Assembly: GCA_902780135.1 (NCBI GenBank)
Contig: CACZEK010000016.1
Location: 1-64,000, forward strand
Length of the DNA: 64,000 bases
Source of the DNA: an uncultured bacterium
Lineage (GTDB): Bacteria > Verrucomicrobiota > Lentisphaeria > Victivallales > UBA1829
Reading direction: 5' to 3'
Below, one piece after another: positions 41,107 to 50,479 of the stretch (the stretch's first letter is position 1; each line of letters starts with the position of its first letter). Under the pieces are notes generated by a model. The model was given only the letters and a program-made list of their open reading frames with translations. It did not search any database and had not been told where the DNA came from. The position numbers and the translations under genes are program-made.

Positions 41107-42051
41107 ATGGAAGGAAACGCGAGAGACATCCGACTCTACAGCGGGACATCACATCCGAAGCTCGCCGAATCGATCGCACAGTGTCTGGGGCAGCAGCTCG
41201 GCCACGTGACCGTGCAGAGATTCCCGGACGGCGAAATTTTTGTCCAGTACAAGGATACCCTGAGGAACGCGGACGCATTCATCATCCAGTCCACGTCCAA
41301 TCCGACGAACGAAAACCTGATGGAGCTCCTGATCATGCTGGACGCCGCCCGCCGCGCGTCCGCCGCCAGGATCACCGCCGTCATCCCGTTCTTCGGATAC
41401 GCCCGCCAGGATCGCAAGGACAAGCCGCGCGTGCCGATCACCGCCAAGCTCGTCGCGAACCTTCTGACGACCGCCGGCGCGAACCGCATCCTCGCCATGG
41501 ACCTCCATTCCCAGCAGATCCAGGGATTCTTCGACATTCCGGTGGACCACCTGTACGCGGCGTCCGTGCTGATCCCGTATCTGCGCGGCAAGACCGACGC
41601 GGAATCCGTGATCGTCTCCCCCGACTCCGGCAGCGTGAAGATGGCGCAGTCGTTCGCCGACCGCCTGGGCTGCGGATTCGCCGTGGTGGCGAAACGCCGC
41701 CTCGACGCGAACCACGTGGCGTCCTCGCACCTGGTGGGCGACGTGAAGGGGCGCACCTGCGTCCTGGTCGACGACATGACCAGCACGGCGGGCACGCTCT
41801 GCGCCGCGGCCGAGCTCCTGAAGCGCGAAGGCGCCGCCCATGTGGTGGCCGCCGTGTCGCACTTCCTGGCGCGCGAAGAGGCGTTCGAGAAGCTCCAGGC
41901 GAGCTGCATCGAGGAGCTGATCACGACGAACTCCGTTCCGACCAACCTGACGGGCAAATCCGTCCACACGCTGGACATCGCCCCGCTCCTCTCCGAAGCG
42001 ATCAGCCGCATCCACAACGGCGATTCCCTTAATTCACTTTTCCAGCGCTGA
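41107..42051 (+). CDS. prs: Ribose-phosphate pyrophosphokinase
   Basis: A 314-residue enzyme making PRPP from ribose 5-phosphate and ATP, feeding purine, pyrimidine, His, Trp and NAD synthesis. Class I features: RFPDGEIFVQ, PFFGYARQDRKD (flexible loop), MDLHSQQIQGFF, SPDSGSVKMA and the PRPP loop VLVDDMTSTAGTL. First gene of the operon, preceded by a long structured leader. Confidence 0.96.
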   Translation: MEGNARDIRLYSGTSHPKLAESIAQCLGQQLGHVTVQRFPDGEIFVQYKDTLRNADAFIIQSTSNPTNENLMELLIMLDAARRASAARITAVIPFFGYARQDRKDKPRVPITAKLVANLLTTAGANRILAMDLHSQQIQGFFDIPVDHLYAASVLIPYLRGKTDAESVIVSPDSGSVKMAQSFADRLGCGFAVVAKRRLDANHVASSHLVGDVKGRTCVLVDDMTSTAGTLCAAAELLKREGAAHVVAAVSHFLAREEAFEKLQASCIEELITTNSVPTNLTGKSVHTLDIAPLLSEAISRIHNGDSLNSLFQR

Positions 42052-42119
42052 GCTGGAAGCACCTGAAACGAAAACGAACAACCCACACATAACCGACACA
42101 TTACACGAAAGGACCAAAA

Positions 42120-42800
42120 ATGGCAAAAGTCAAACATGTGTTGAACGTGCAGGCGCGCACGGCCGGCGGTACCGGCGACGCACGCCGCCTGAGAAAGACC
42201 GGACTGATCCCCGCGATCGTCTACGGCAAGGGCGTTGAGCCGAAGTGCATCTCCGTGAACGCCACGGAATGGCAGCTGCTCTCCCGCAACGAGCTGAACA
42301 TCCTCTCCCTCGTCGAGGACGGCAAGGAAACGCTCGTCCTGCTGAAGGAAGTCCAGCACGACCCGATCCGCAACCGCACCCGCCATCTGGATTTCCAGGC
42401 GATCCGCATGGACCAGAAGATCAAGGCGCACGTCGCGGTCCGTCCCGGCCACGCTCTGCCCGCCGGCGCCTCCGCAGGCGGCCTGCTTGAACAGAACCTC
42501 CACGAGATCGAAGTGGAAAGCCTCCCGCAGGACCTCCCCGAAGAGATCATCGTGGACGTCTCCGCCATGAATCTCGGCGACATGATCCACGTGGGCGACA
42601 TCCCGATGCCCGAAGGCGTCACCGCCGTGACCCATGCCGACATCGTCGTCTTCACCGAGGTCGATGAATCCGCTGCCGAGGCCGAGGAAGAAGCCGCCGA
42701 ACCCGCCGAAGGCGAGGAAGCCGCCGAACCCGAAGTCATCGCGGAAAAGAAGACCGAGGAACGCGCCGCGGCCCGCGACGAACGCAAGAAAGCGGAGTAA
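42120..42800 (+). CDS. rplY: 50S ribosomal protein bL25 (Ctc type)
   Basis: A 226-residue long-form bL25 that binds 5S rRNA. The N-terminal bL25 domain (LNVQARTAGGTGDARRLRKT, LIPAIVYGKG) is followed by the TL5/Ctc C-terminal beta domain (LPQDLPEEIIVDVSAMNLGD, HVGDIPMPEGV) and an acidic Glu/Ala-rich tail of about 50 residues. It follows prs by 68 nt, the common prs-ctc-pth order. Confidence 0.95.
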   Translation: MAKVKHVLNVQARTAGGTGDARRLRKTGLIPAIVYGKGVEPKCISVNATEWQLLSRNELNILSLVEDGKETLVLLKEVQHDPIRNRTRHLDFQAIRMDQKIKAHVAVRPGHALPAGASAGGLLEQNLHEIEVESLPQDLPEEIIVDVSAMNLGDMIHVGDIPMPEGVTAVTHADIVVFTEVDESAAEAEEEAAEPAEGEEAAEPEVIAEKKTEERAAARDERKKAE

Positions 42801-42869
42801 TCTTCCTGCTTTGTTTGCGATGCGGAAGAGCCTCCGGACGGAAGAACACGGAAAGGACAGCGCAGAAGA

Positions 42870-43523
42870 ATGGCGGACGGAGCACATCGGATCCGGCTCA
42901 TCGTCGGTCTGGGAAATCCGGAAAGCAAATACGAAGGCACGCGCCACAACGCCGGATTCATGTTTGCCGAACGCCTGCTGACCAAACTCCCGCGTTCCTT
43001 CCAGAGGATCCACGGGTTCCAGTCCTACTACTGGAAGGGGACCTACGCCGGGGCCCCGCTGCTGGTTCAGACGCCGTTGACGTACATGAACCTGAGCGGA
43101 GAAGCCGTGGCGCCGCTGATGCGGAGCGAAGGGATCTCGCCGGACGAGGTGCTGGCGGTCCATGACGACATGGACATCCCCCTCGGGCGGATCCGGATCC
43201 GCAAAGGCGGCGGCAGCGCCGGGCACAACGGGATCAAGTCGCTGATCGAAGAGATCGGCTCGGAAGGATTCCACCGGATGCGGATCGGCGTCGGACACGC
43301 GGAAAGCCGCGGGGACGTGATCGACTACGTCCTTTCGGAGTTCAGCGAGGAAGAACGCACGGTCTTCGACCGGGTGCTCGCCGGAGCGGCGGAAGCCGCG
43401 GTCCTGATCCTGAGGCGAGGCATCGCAATGGCGATGAATCAGTACAATCCGCGCGACTTCAGCGCGGACGAAGACAGCCAACCGAACAAAACAACAACAG
43501 AAACGTCTGTAAACAACAAATAA
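42870..43523 (+). CDS. pth: Peptidyl-tRNA hydrolase
   Basis: A 217-residue enzyme that recycles tRNA from dropped-off peptidyl-tRNA. Motifs: IVGLGNPESKYEGTRHNAGF with the catalytic His, QTPLTYMNLSGEAV, VHDDMDIPLGRIRI and GGSAGHNGIKSL. The C-terminus has a roughly 20-residue Asn/Thr-rich tail. Confidence 0.96.
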   Translation: MADGAHRIRLIVGLGNPESKYEGTRHNAGFMFAERLLTKLPRSFQRIHGFQSYYWKGTYAGAPLLVQTPLTYMNLSGEAVAPLMRSEGISPDEVLAVHDDMDIPLGRIRIRKGGGSAGHNGIKSLIEEIGSEGFHRMRIGVGHAESRGDVIDYVLSEFSEEERTVFDRVLAGAAEAAVLILRRGIAMAMNQYNPRDFSADEDSQPNKTTTETSVNNK

Positions 43524-43544
43524 GCAACACCTGGAGGTGCAGTC

Positions 43545-43913
43545 TTGAAAAAGTATGAAGCAGTATTCATCCTCGACCCGCGTAAAGTCGACGATGAGGG
43601 CAAGGCCTTTGCCGGTCAGTTCGAACAGCTGATCAACGGCTGGGGCGGGACGATGGTCGAGAACGTCGCGATGGGCCGCAAGACCTTTGCGCGTGAGATC
43701 AAGAAACGCAAAGCCGGCTACTATTTCGATTTCGTGTTCGAAGTCGATCCTGCCAAGGAAGCGATGCTCCGCGACGAGTTCCGCCTGGACGAACGCGTCC
43801 TGCGGTTCCTCTCCATCGTCTACGACCGCCCGGAACACGTCCGCTCCAAGCTGGCGATCCCGGAACCGGTGACGACGGCTGCCGCGGCTCCCGCCGCTGC
43901 CGATGCCGAGTAA
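43545..43913 (+). CDS. rpsF: 30S ribosomal protein bS6
   Basis: A 122-residue bS6 (KKYEAVFILDP, YYFDFVFEVDPAK, RFLSIVYDRP), which binds bS18 on the platform. The start codon is TTG at 43545, with a strong ribosome-binding site GGAGGTG 5 nt upstream. It heads the classical rpsF-ssb-rpsR-rplI-dnaB order. Confidence 0.95.
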   Translation: MKKYEAVFILDPRKVDDEGKAFAGQFEQLINGWGGTMVENVAMGRKTFAREIKKRKAGYYFDFVFEVDPAKEAMLRDEFRLDERVLRFLSIVYDRPEHVRSKLAIPEPVTTAAAAPAAADAE

Positions 43914-43944
43914 CCAATCAGATTGAAGAAAGGAGGCGAGTCAC

Positions 43945-44538
43945 ATGGCTTCTCTGAACAAAGTGCTTTTGATCGGGAATCTGACCCGGGATCCGGAGCT
44001 CCGGTATCTGACGGGCGGCAATTCCGCCGTTTGCGAGTTCGGAATTGCGATCAACCGCCGCTTCATGCAGGCGAGCGGCCAGGAGAAAGACGAAACATGT
44101 TTCCTGGAGATCGTTGTTTGGGGCAAACAGGCCGAGACTTGCTCCCGCTTTCTCCAGAAGGGCAGCACGGTCTTCATCGAAGGGCGTCTGGTCTACGATC
44201 AGTGGACGGAAAAGGACACCCAGAAGAAGCGCTCCCGCGTCCGCGTGACCGCGGAACGCGTGCAGTTCCTCTCCGCCCGCCGCGACGAGCAGGGCATGCC
44301 GGGCGAAATGCAGCCGGAAGACGACGGCTACCAGTCCCAGCAGCGCGCCCCGCGCCAGGGCGGCTACCAGCCGCAGGGCGGCGGCTATCAGAACCGCGCT
44401 CCGCAGGGGCAGCCGTACCGCCGCCAGCAGTTCGAGGAACCGCCGTACAACCCGGCCCCGAACATGCAGCCGAACCACGGCGGCATGGCGGACTCCGGCC
44501 CGGACCCGCTCGAAAACGTGGACGACATCCCCTTCTGA
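43945..44538 (+). CDS. ssb: Single-stranded DNA-binding protein
   Basis: A 197-residue SSB. The OB fold occupies about 1-105 (LNKVLLIGNLTRDPELRYLT, FLEIVVWGKQAETC, VFIEGRLVYDQW). A long Gln/Gly/Pro/Tyr-rich linker follows, then the acidic tip DDIPF that recruits DNA-metabolism proteins. Lies between rpsF and rpsR as in many bacteria. Confidence 0.96.
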   Translation: MASLNKVLLIGNLTRDPELRYLTGGNSAVCEFGIAINRRFMQASGQEKDETCFLEIVVWGKQAETCSRFLQKGSTVFIEGRLVYDQWTEKDTQKKRSRVRVTAERVQFLSARRDEQGMPGEMQPEDDGYQSQQRAPRQGGYQPQGGGYQNRAPQGQPYRRQQFEEPPYNPAPNMQPNHGGMADSGPDPLENVDDIPF

Positions 44539-44572
44539 TCCAAACACAACCATTTAACAAACGAGACCCAAT

Positions 44573-44809
44573 ATGGCAATGCAACAGAAAAGACGCCACG
44601 CAAAGCGTCGCACCAACAAAGCGAAGATCTGCAGATTCTGCGAGAATCACGTGAACTACATCGACTTCAAGGACGGGGAACAGCTCCGCCGTTTCCAGAC
44701 CGAAAAAGGCCGCATCCTCCCCCGCCGCATCACCGGCACCTGCCTGAACCATCAGAAGATGCTCAGCACGGCCCTGAAGCGCGCCCGTATCATCAGCGTG
44801 GCTCTCTGA
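44573..44809 (+). CDS. rpsR: 30S ribosomal protein bS18
   Basis: A 78-residue bS18. After a basic N-terminus it has CRFCENHVNYIDFKD with a zinc-type Cys pair, GRILPRRITGTCLNHQK with a further Cys, and the terminal LKRARIISVAL. Confidence 0.96.
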   Translation: MAMQQKRRHAKRRTNKAKICRFCENHVNYIDFKDGEQLRRFQTEKGRILPRRITGTCLNHQKMLSTALKRARIISVAL

Positions 44810-44841
44810 GCCGGGAACCCATCAGCAAAGGAATTCAAATC

Positions 44842-45297
44842 ATGGCACATGTCAAACTGATCCTCCTGCAGGACGTCGAAGACCTCGGCCTGGCGGGTGA
44901 AGAAGTTCACGTCGCGGCCGGTTATGCCCGCAATTACCTGATCCCCCGCGGATTCGCGACCGTCGCGTCCACCGGCGTGCTCCGTCAGCTCGAAGCCCGC
45001 AAGGAAAAGATCGAAGCGAAGCGCAAAGCCGATTTCGAGGCCGCGCAGGCTCTCTCCGCCAAGATCGCCTCCCTCGACATCACGATCCCGATGCAGGCCT
45101 CCGAAGACGGACACCTCTTCGGCTCCGTCTCCGAACGCACCATCTTCGAGAAGCTCGCTTCCATGGACGTGAAGGTCAACATCAACAAGATCCGTCTGGA
45201 TGCTCCCATCCGCACGATCGGCGAATTCAAGGTCGACATCAAGCTCCACCAGACCGTCACCGCCGTCGCGACCATCAAGGTCGTCGGCGCCGCCTGA
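44842..45297 (+). CDS. rplI: 50S ribosomal protein bL9
   Basis: A 151-residue bL9 with N-terminal domain MAHVKLILLQDVEDLGLAGE and GYARNYLIPRGFA, a long connecting helix, and the C-terminal rRNA-binding domain (LFGSVSERTIFEKL, IRTIGEFKVDIKLH). Confidence 0.96.
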   Translation: MAHVKLILLQDVEDLGLAGEEVHVAAGYARNYLIPRGFATVASTGVLRQLEARKEKIEAKRKADFEAAQALSAKIASLDITIPMQASEDGHLFGSVSERTIFEKLASMDVKVNINKIRLDAPIRTIGEFKVDIKLHQTVTAVATIKVVGAA

Positions 45298-45314
45298 TGC
45301 GCCGGGAGTGATTC

Positions 45315-46907
45315 ATGCCTGATCGTTACGATCATGCACAAGGCGCCGGGGCGGCGGGTTCCGGGGAGACTTCTTCCCGGAACGCCGTTTCGGCCGCTTC
45401 CCCCTCAAGCTCCATCCCGCAGACCGCGGACTACGCGGACTACGAGATGGAACGCTCCGTTCTCGCCTGCATCCTTGCCGATCCGGGGTGCATCAACACC
45501 GTTTCGTCCATGCTCGGCGTGCGGATCCGTCCCTCCGCGCAGGGAAAGAACGCCGCCGAAGGCGACCTGACCGGATTCGCCCGGAACGCGAAGATCATGT
45601 TCCGCGATCCGAAGCACGCCGCGATCTACCAGAGCATGCTTGAGGTCAATAGCCGGACGGGCAATCCGCCCGACCTGCTTTCCATCGAGGACAACCTGCG
45701 CCGTTCCGGCAAGCTCGAAATGGTCGGCGGCGAGGCCGCGCTGCTGGACATTCAGGCGTCCATCGGCAGCGTGGCGAACGTGGAAACCTGGTGCGGCATC
45801 CTGCGCCAGTGGGCGATGCTGCGCGAGATGATCGGCGCCTGCACGTCCGCGCTCCAGGTCTGCCGGGAGCCCGGCGGAAAGGACATCCACCAGCTTCTGG
45901 ACGGCATCGAGCAGACCTTCTTCGCCGTCCGCAACGATTTCGTCCGCTCCGAGATCAAATCCATCGCCGAGCTCGTCGAAGAGGCGTTCACGCACTTCGT
46001 CGACCTCATGAACAAGAAGATCGAGCCGGGCATCCCGACCGGGTTCCCCGACCTCGACAAGCTGCTCGGCGGCGGCCTGAAAAAACAGGAAATGGTCGTG
46101 CTTGCCGCACGTCCGTCCATCGGCAAGACGGCGCTGGCGCTGAACATCGCGCGCAACATCGCGATGAAGCAGGTGCCAGGCCAGAAACGCAAGAGCGTGG
46201 CGTTCTTCTCGCTCGAAATGAGCGCGGAGCAGGTGGCGCAGCGACTCCTCTGCACCGAATCCAAAGTGTCGCTCTCGTCCATTTCGGACGGGTCCTTCAA
46301 CATCGAAGAAACGCAGAAGCTCGGGCGCGGCGTGAGCGCGCTGAGCGACGCGAACCTTTTCGTCGACCCGACCGGCGGCCTCTCCATCTTCGAACTCCGC
46401 GCGAAAGCCCGGAAGCTGAAGGAAGCCGACGCCGGCCTGGACCTGATCATCATCGACTACCTCCAGCTGATGCGCGCGGGCGACGTGTCGTCCCGCGACG
46501 GCCGCCAGGTGGAAGTGTCCGCCATTTCGGGCGGCATCAAGAAACTCGCGAAGGACCTGGACATCCCGGTCCTCGTGCTGTCCCAGCTGAACCGCGAAGT
46601 CGAAAAGACGCCGAACAACAAGACCGTGCGTCCCAAACTGAGCAATCTGCGCGAATCCGGCTCCATCGAGCAGGATGCGGACGTGGTGATCTTCCTGCAC
46701 CGCGACCGCGACGAAGCCAAGGAAAACAACCGCGAGGCCGCCCGCAACGGTGTGGAATCGCTGCTTTTAGTCGAAAAAAACCGCAACGGAAAGACGGGCG
46801 AGGTGAAGGTGAACTTCTTCCCGAGCCTCATGGAATTCCGTACGATCACCCATAAATACGGCGAACAGGACATCCCGGCGTCCATGAAGCAGAAACCGGA
46901 ATCCTGA
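45315..46907 (+). CDS. dnaB: Replicative DNA helicase
   Basis: A 530-residue hexameric 5'-3' helicase. After a Ser/Ala-rich extension of about 40 residues comes the primase-interacting N-terminal domain (YEMERSVLACILADPGCINT). The RecA-like motor has Walker A in AARPSIGKTALALNIARN, FFSLEMSAEQVAQRL, Walker B LIIIDYLQLM and SNLRESGSIEQDADVVIFLH. An insertion of about 25 residues after SSMLGV is longer than usual. Last replication gene of the rpsF cluster; bamA follows 30 nt later. Confidence 0.96.
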   Translation: MPDRYDHAQGAGAAGSGETSSRNAVSAASPSSSIPQTADYADYEMERSVLACILADPGCINTVSSMLGVRIRPSAQGKNAAEGDLTGFARNAKIMFRDPKHAAIYQSMLEVNSRTGNPPDLLSIEDNLRRSGKLEMVGGEAALLDIQASIGSVANVETWCGILRQWAMLREMIGACTSALQVCREPGGKDIHQLLDGIEQTFFAVRNDFVRSEIKSIAELVEEAFTHFVDLMNKKIEPGIPTGFPDLDKLLGGGLKKQEMVVLAARPSIGKTALALNIARNIAMKQVPGQKRKSVAFFSLEMSAEQVAQRLLCTESKVSLSSISDGSFNIEETQKLGRGVSALSDANLFVDPTGGLSIFELRAKARKLKEADAGLDLIIIDYLQLMRAGDVSSRDGRQVEVSAISGGIKKLAKDLDIPVLVLSQLNREVEKTPNNKTVRPKLSNLRESGSIEQDADVVIFLHRDRDEAKENNREAARNGVESLLLVEKNRNGKTGEVKVNFFPSLMEFRTITHKYGEQDIPASMKQKPES

Positions 46908-46937
46908 AGCGTTGCATAGATACCCGGAGAACGTAAC

Positions 46938-49298
46938 ATGAAGTACAAACGGCTTGTGACAGTGCTGGCAATCCTGATTGCCGCATCCGCGTTCGGTCAG
47001 AGCATCGACCGGGTCGAATTCCGTCAGAACGGCGCGTATCCTTTCTCCGAAGACATCTTCGAGATGAACACGCAGACGAAGGCGGGCATGCCGTACTCCG
47101 AGCGCATGATCAACGAGGACGTGCGCCGCCTGTTCTCGCTGGGAATGTTCGAGGACGTTCTTTCCGAGGTGAAGGACCTCCCCGGCGGGAACAAGGAAGT
47201 CATCTTCCACATCACGCCGAAGAAAAACGTGTCCGAGATCTCGTTCAAGGGCAACCGCAAGTTCAGCGACAGCGAGCTGAAGAAGCTTGTGAAGTTCAGC
47301 ACGGACATGCCTCTGAACGACGCCCTTCTGATCGAGTCCACCCGCGAGCTGCGGAAGTTCTACGAGGAAAAAGGCTACACCGAGGCGCAGATCGACACCT
47401 CGCTCGCCGCCGACGGCGACAGCAGCGTGAAGGTGATCTTCAACATCGCGGAGCATCTGCGCGTGCGGATCGACAACGTCGAGTTCGAGGGCATGAGCGT
47501 CTACAAGCCGTCCGATGTGAAGGACCTGCTCGAGACGCGGTATTTCCTGGGCAGCGTGAAATGGCTTTCGTTCATGCCGTGGGGCTGGATGGGGCTTCCG
47601 CCGAACTTCGGGCTCTACGACAAGGATTTCGTCACGCGCGACAAGCTGCGCCTGCGCGAGCTCTACTGGCAGAAAGGCTACCTCGACTTCAAGGTTACCG
47701 ACGTGGTCGTGACCGAGCATCCGGACGACCCTGAATTCGTCGACGTGAAATTCGTGGTGGAGGAGGGCGAGCCCTACTTCATCAACAGCATCCGCATCGT
47801 CGGCGCGCACGAGTTCCCCGAAGAGGAGCTGATGCCCCTGCTGTCCGCCCGCGAGGAGAGCGTGTACAGCAGTTCCCGCGAAGACAACGACCTGAAGATG
47901 CTGGAGTCGAAGTATTCTCCGCTCGGGTTCGCGGATTTCCAGGCGAGGGCGGTGCGCTATCCCGACTACAGCACGCACTCCGTGGACATCGAGTACCAGA
48001 TCCAGGAGGGCACGCAGTATACGATCGGCGAGGTCTACATCTCCGGCAACCGCTGGACCAAGGACTACGTGATCCGCCGCGAACTGCCGTTCACCACCGA
48101 CGACCTGCTCGACAAGGAGCTGCTCGAAATCGGCAAGAGCCGCCTGATGGGCATGGGTTATTTCCAGGACGCGACGGGGGAGGGCGACGGCGTGGAGATC
48201 CTGTCCATGGATTCGCCCGAGCCGGGCAAGAAGGACGTCTACGTGAACGTCGAGGAAAAGCAGTTCCTCGGCGGCAACATCGGCTTCGGATGGAGCGATT
48301 CCGACGGACTCGCCGGGTCTCTCCAGCTGTGGCACTCGAACATGGACATCACGGACCCGAAGAACTGGTTCACCGGCGGCGGCCAGCGCCTCAGGATCGG
48401 CGCGCTCGTCGGCGTCGAGCACATCGACATCCAGACGGACTTCACGGAGCCTTATCTCTTCGGCATCCCGCTGCGCCTGGACCTCTCCGGCTACTGGCGC
48501 GAGGTGCTGTACGAAAACTGGAACGAAATGCGGCTCGGGTTCACCGTGTCGCTCACGAAGCGCATCTTCGACGAATTCACGTCCGTCACCGCGGGCTACA
48601 CGTTCGAATACGTCCGCATCATGGACATGAAGAAGAAGATGGGCCCGATCTTCCAGGACGCCAAGGGCGGCGACCTGGTCGGACGCGTCTTCCTCGGCCT
48701 GAACCGCGACACGCGCAACAGTGCCACGAACCCGACATCCGGCTACGACATCGGCGCGTTCACGTATCTCACCTCGCGCGGGCTCGGCGCCACCAACGAC
48801 TACTACAAATTCGAACTCCGCGCCGTCAATTACTTCCCGTTCTTCCACGACTGGTTCGTGCTGACCACCGGCGCGAAGATCGGCACCATGGGCACGTTCA
48901 GCGGCGACCGCGTGCCGCTGTACGACCGGTATTTCCTCGGCGGCGGCGATTCCGTGCGCGGCTTCCCGTACCGCAGCATCGGCCCGGTGGACAACAACGA
49001 CGACAACTACGGCGGCGAGTTCATGTACCTCTTCACGGCGGAACTCTCCCACCCGATCTACAAGATCCTGCGCGGCGCGTTCTTCTGCGACGTCGGCGAC
49101 GCCACCAGCGCCCGCTTCGGCCCGATCACCCAGCCGAACGTCGGCGTCGGCTACGGCCTGCGCATCATGGTGCCCGGGATCGACATGCCGATCCGCCTGG
49201 ACCTGGCGTACCCGATCGTCTGCAACCAGGAAGGCGTTTCCAGGCGCCTGCGCTTCCACTTCAACATGGGCTTCTCCTTCTCGCCGCTCGGCCGGTGA
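46938..49298 (+). CDS. bamA: Outer membrane protein assembly factor BamA (Omp85)
   Basis: A 786-residue outer-membrane protein with a signal peptide ending near ASAFG, then five POTRA-type repeats (for example ISFKGNRKFSDSELKKLVKF and YISGNRWTKDYVIRRELPFT) and a C-terminal 16-strand beta barrel. The barrel carries VRGFPYRSIGPVDNNDD, the conserved RGF loop motif. It inserts outer-membrane proteins and proves a diderm envelope. The C-terminus ends in PLGR rather than an aromatic residue. It follows dnaB closely, without the skp/lpxD genes usual elsewhere. Confidence 0.94.
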   Translation: MKYKRLVTVLAILIAASAFGQSIDRVEFRQNGAYPFSEDIFEMNTQTKAGMPYSERMINEDVRRLFSLGMFEDVLSEVKDLPGGNKEVIFHITPKKNVSEISFKGNRKFSDSELKKLVKFSTDMPLNDALLIESTRELRKFYEEKGYTEAQIDTSLAADGDSSVKVIFNIAEHLRVRIDNVEFEGMSVYKPSDVKDLLETRYFLGSVKWLSFMPWGWMGLPPNFGLYDKDFVTRDKLRLRELYWQKGYLDFKVTDVVVTEHPDDPEFVDVKFVVEEGEPYFINSIRIVGAHEFPEEELMPLLSAREESVYSSSREDNDLKMLESKYSPLGFADFQARAVRYPDYSTHSVDIEYQIQEGTQYTIGEVYISGNRWTKDYVIRRELPFTTDDLLDKELLEIGKSRLMGMGYFQDATGEGDGVEILSMDSPEPGKKDVYVNVEEKQFLGGNIGFGWSDSDGLAGSLQLWHSNMDITDPKNWFTGGGQRLRIGALVGVEHIDIQTDFTEPYLFGIPLRLDLSGYWREVLYENWNEMRLGFTVSLTKRIFDEFTSVTAGYTFEYVRIMDMKKKMGPIFQDAKGGDLVGRVFLGLNRDTRNSATNPTSGYDIGAFTYLTSRGLGATNDYYKFELRAVNYFPFFHDWFVLTTGAKIGTMGTFSGDRVPLYDRYFLGGGDSVRGFPYRSIGPVDNNDDNYGGEFMYLFTAELSHPIYKILRGAFFCDVGDATSARFGPITQPNVGVGYGLRIMVPGIDMPIRLDLAYPIVCNQEGVSRRLRFHFNMGFSFSPLGR

Positions 49299-49409
49299 CG
49301 CAAACGGAGAAAAGGCGCATCGCGGCGGTTCCGGGGCCTCCCGGGCCGCCGCATCCGTTTTTCGTGCGCGGAAAAGCACAAAGTTTTCCGTTCTTTTTCC
49401 TTTTTTTCC

Positions 49410-49437
49410 TTGCAGGATAAAAAAAAGAGGTTATATT
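49410..49437 (+). promoter_or_regulatory. Promoter of the lipoprotein-yicC-cysE genes
   Basis: TTGCAG (49410-49415), 16-bp spacer, TATATT (49432-49437), 110 nt before the next start. The gap 49299-49546 otherwise shows only a GC-rich inverted repeat (CGGGGCCTCCCGG region near 49335) that could end the bamA transcript. Confidence 0.6.
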
Positions 49438-49546
49438 ATTCTATTCAAGATAAAAGACCGGATTTCCGCACGGGGATCCGGGCGGAGCCTCCGGCGCCGG
49501 ATCCCGGCTGCCCGGCGCACGCCAAACGACACGGGAAGAACACTTC

Positions 49547-50464
49547 ATGAAACGCATTCTGCCGATAATATTCGCGATGACGGCCGCGCTTGCCGTTCTG
49601 ACGGGCTGCCAGACGGATTACACGAAATCCGCCGTGGAGCGCGCGCGCACCTATGCCCTGAAGAACCTGAAGGGGCTGTCGGACAATCAGCGGAATTTCA
49701 TCCGGTACACCCAGCCGGAGATCTATGAAAACATCGTCTATCCGCGCTACGTGACCCCGCTGGACGCGGGCGCCAGCCATATCGAGATCGACGACGTGCG
49801 GCATTTCCCCGTCGCGCCCCGGCACGACCTGATGCACAGCTGCGTCGTGTGGACCCCGCCCGACCTCGGCGCGAAAGTCGTGGTCGCGGGCGACGGCGAA
49901 CGCTCCATGATGTTCTGGGAGCCTCACCGCGTGATCGTGAAACGCTACGATCCGGGCGACACCGGACTGAAGAGCGCGACGGACGCCGCATCCGCGTTCG
50001 TGCGGAACAACATGCAGTATCTCTCCACAGCCGAACTCAACCGGGTGCGCTTCGACAAGCCGGAGACCGTCTACACGCGTCTCCCGGTCGACCCGGAGGA
50101 GCCGGAGCAGACCGGGCTTTCCTCCTGGGAGGAATACCTGAACGAGAAGGAAGGCAAAAAGCCTGAAACCTCGCCGTACACCCAGCTTTCCCTTATGTGG
50201 CCCGCCGACGATCCGCTTCAGTGCATCGTGGTCACCGGTTTCTCCAGAAGCGGCACGTTCGACGGCTGGAAACTCCGCACGGGCGAGCTGATGGACGTGA
50301 ACAAGCTGAACGGCGCGCGCCTGACCCGCGAGGAGATCGACGCGATCCCGAAGACGGTCCGCGCCCGCGGCCTCGTGTTCCCCTCGGAGAACGACCCGGT
50401 CCGCAACCCGTTCGATTCGCCCGATTATGACAAAGCGCCGCACAGCGGCTCGATCCGCTACTGA
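49547..50464 (+). CDS. Lipoprotein of unknown function
   Basis: A 305-residue exported protein with lipobox AVLTGC (Cys21). The body has no domain I recognise. It contains a Pro/Glu-rich stretch (YTRLPVDPEEPEQTGLSSWE), a beta-strand-rich segment (LIQCIVV-like PLQCIVVTGFSRSGTFDGWK) and an Asp/Pro-rich C-terminus. It may sit in the periplasm attached to either membrane. It is followed 15 nt later by yicC. Confidence 0.7.
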   Translation: MKRILPIIFAMTAALAVLTGCQTDYTKSAVERARTYALKNLKGLSDNQRNFIRYTQPEIYENIVYPRYVTPLDAGASHIEIDDVRHFPVAPRHDLMHSCVVWTPPDLGAKVVVAGDGERSMMFWEPHRVIVKRYDPGDTGLKSATDAASAFVRNNMQYLSTAELNRVRFDKPETVYTRLPVDPEEPEQTGLSSWEEYLNEKEGKKPETSPYTQLSLMWPADDPLQCIVVTGFSRSGTFDGWKLRTGELMDVNKLNGARLTREEIDAIPKTVRARGLVFPSENDPVRNPFDSPDYDKAPHSGSIRY

Positions 50465-50479
50465 GAGGTCTGTCCGCAC

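Noticed and set aside
43526-43540. Possible bS6:bS18-binding leader at CACCTGGAGGTG before rpsF
   Set aside because: The repeat leaves a 2-nt loop, too short to fold, and is explained by the ribosome-binding site.
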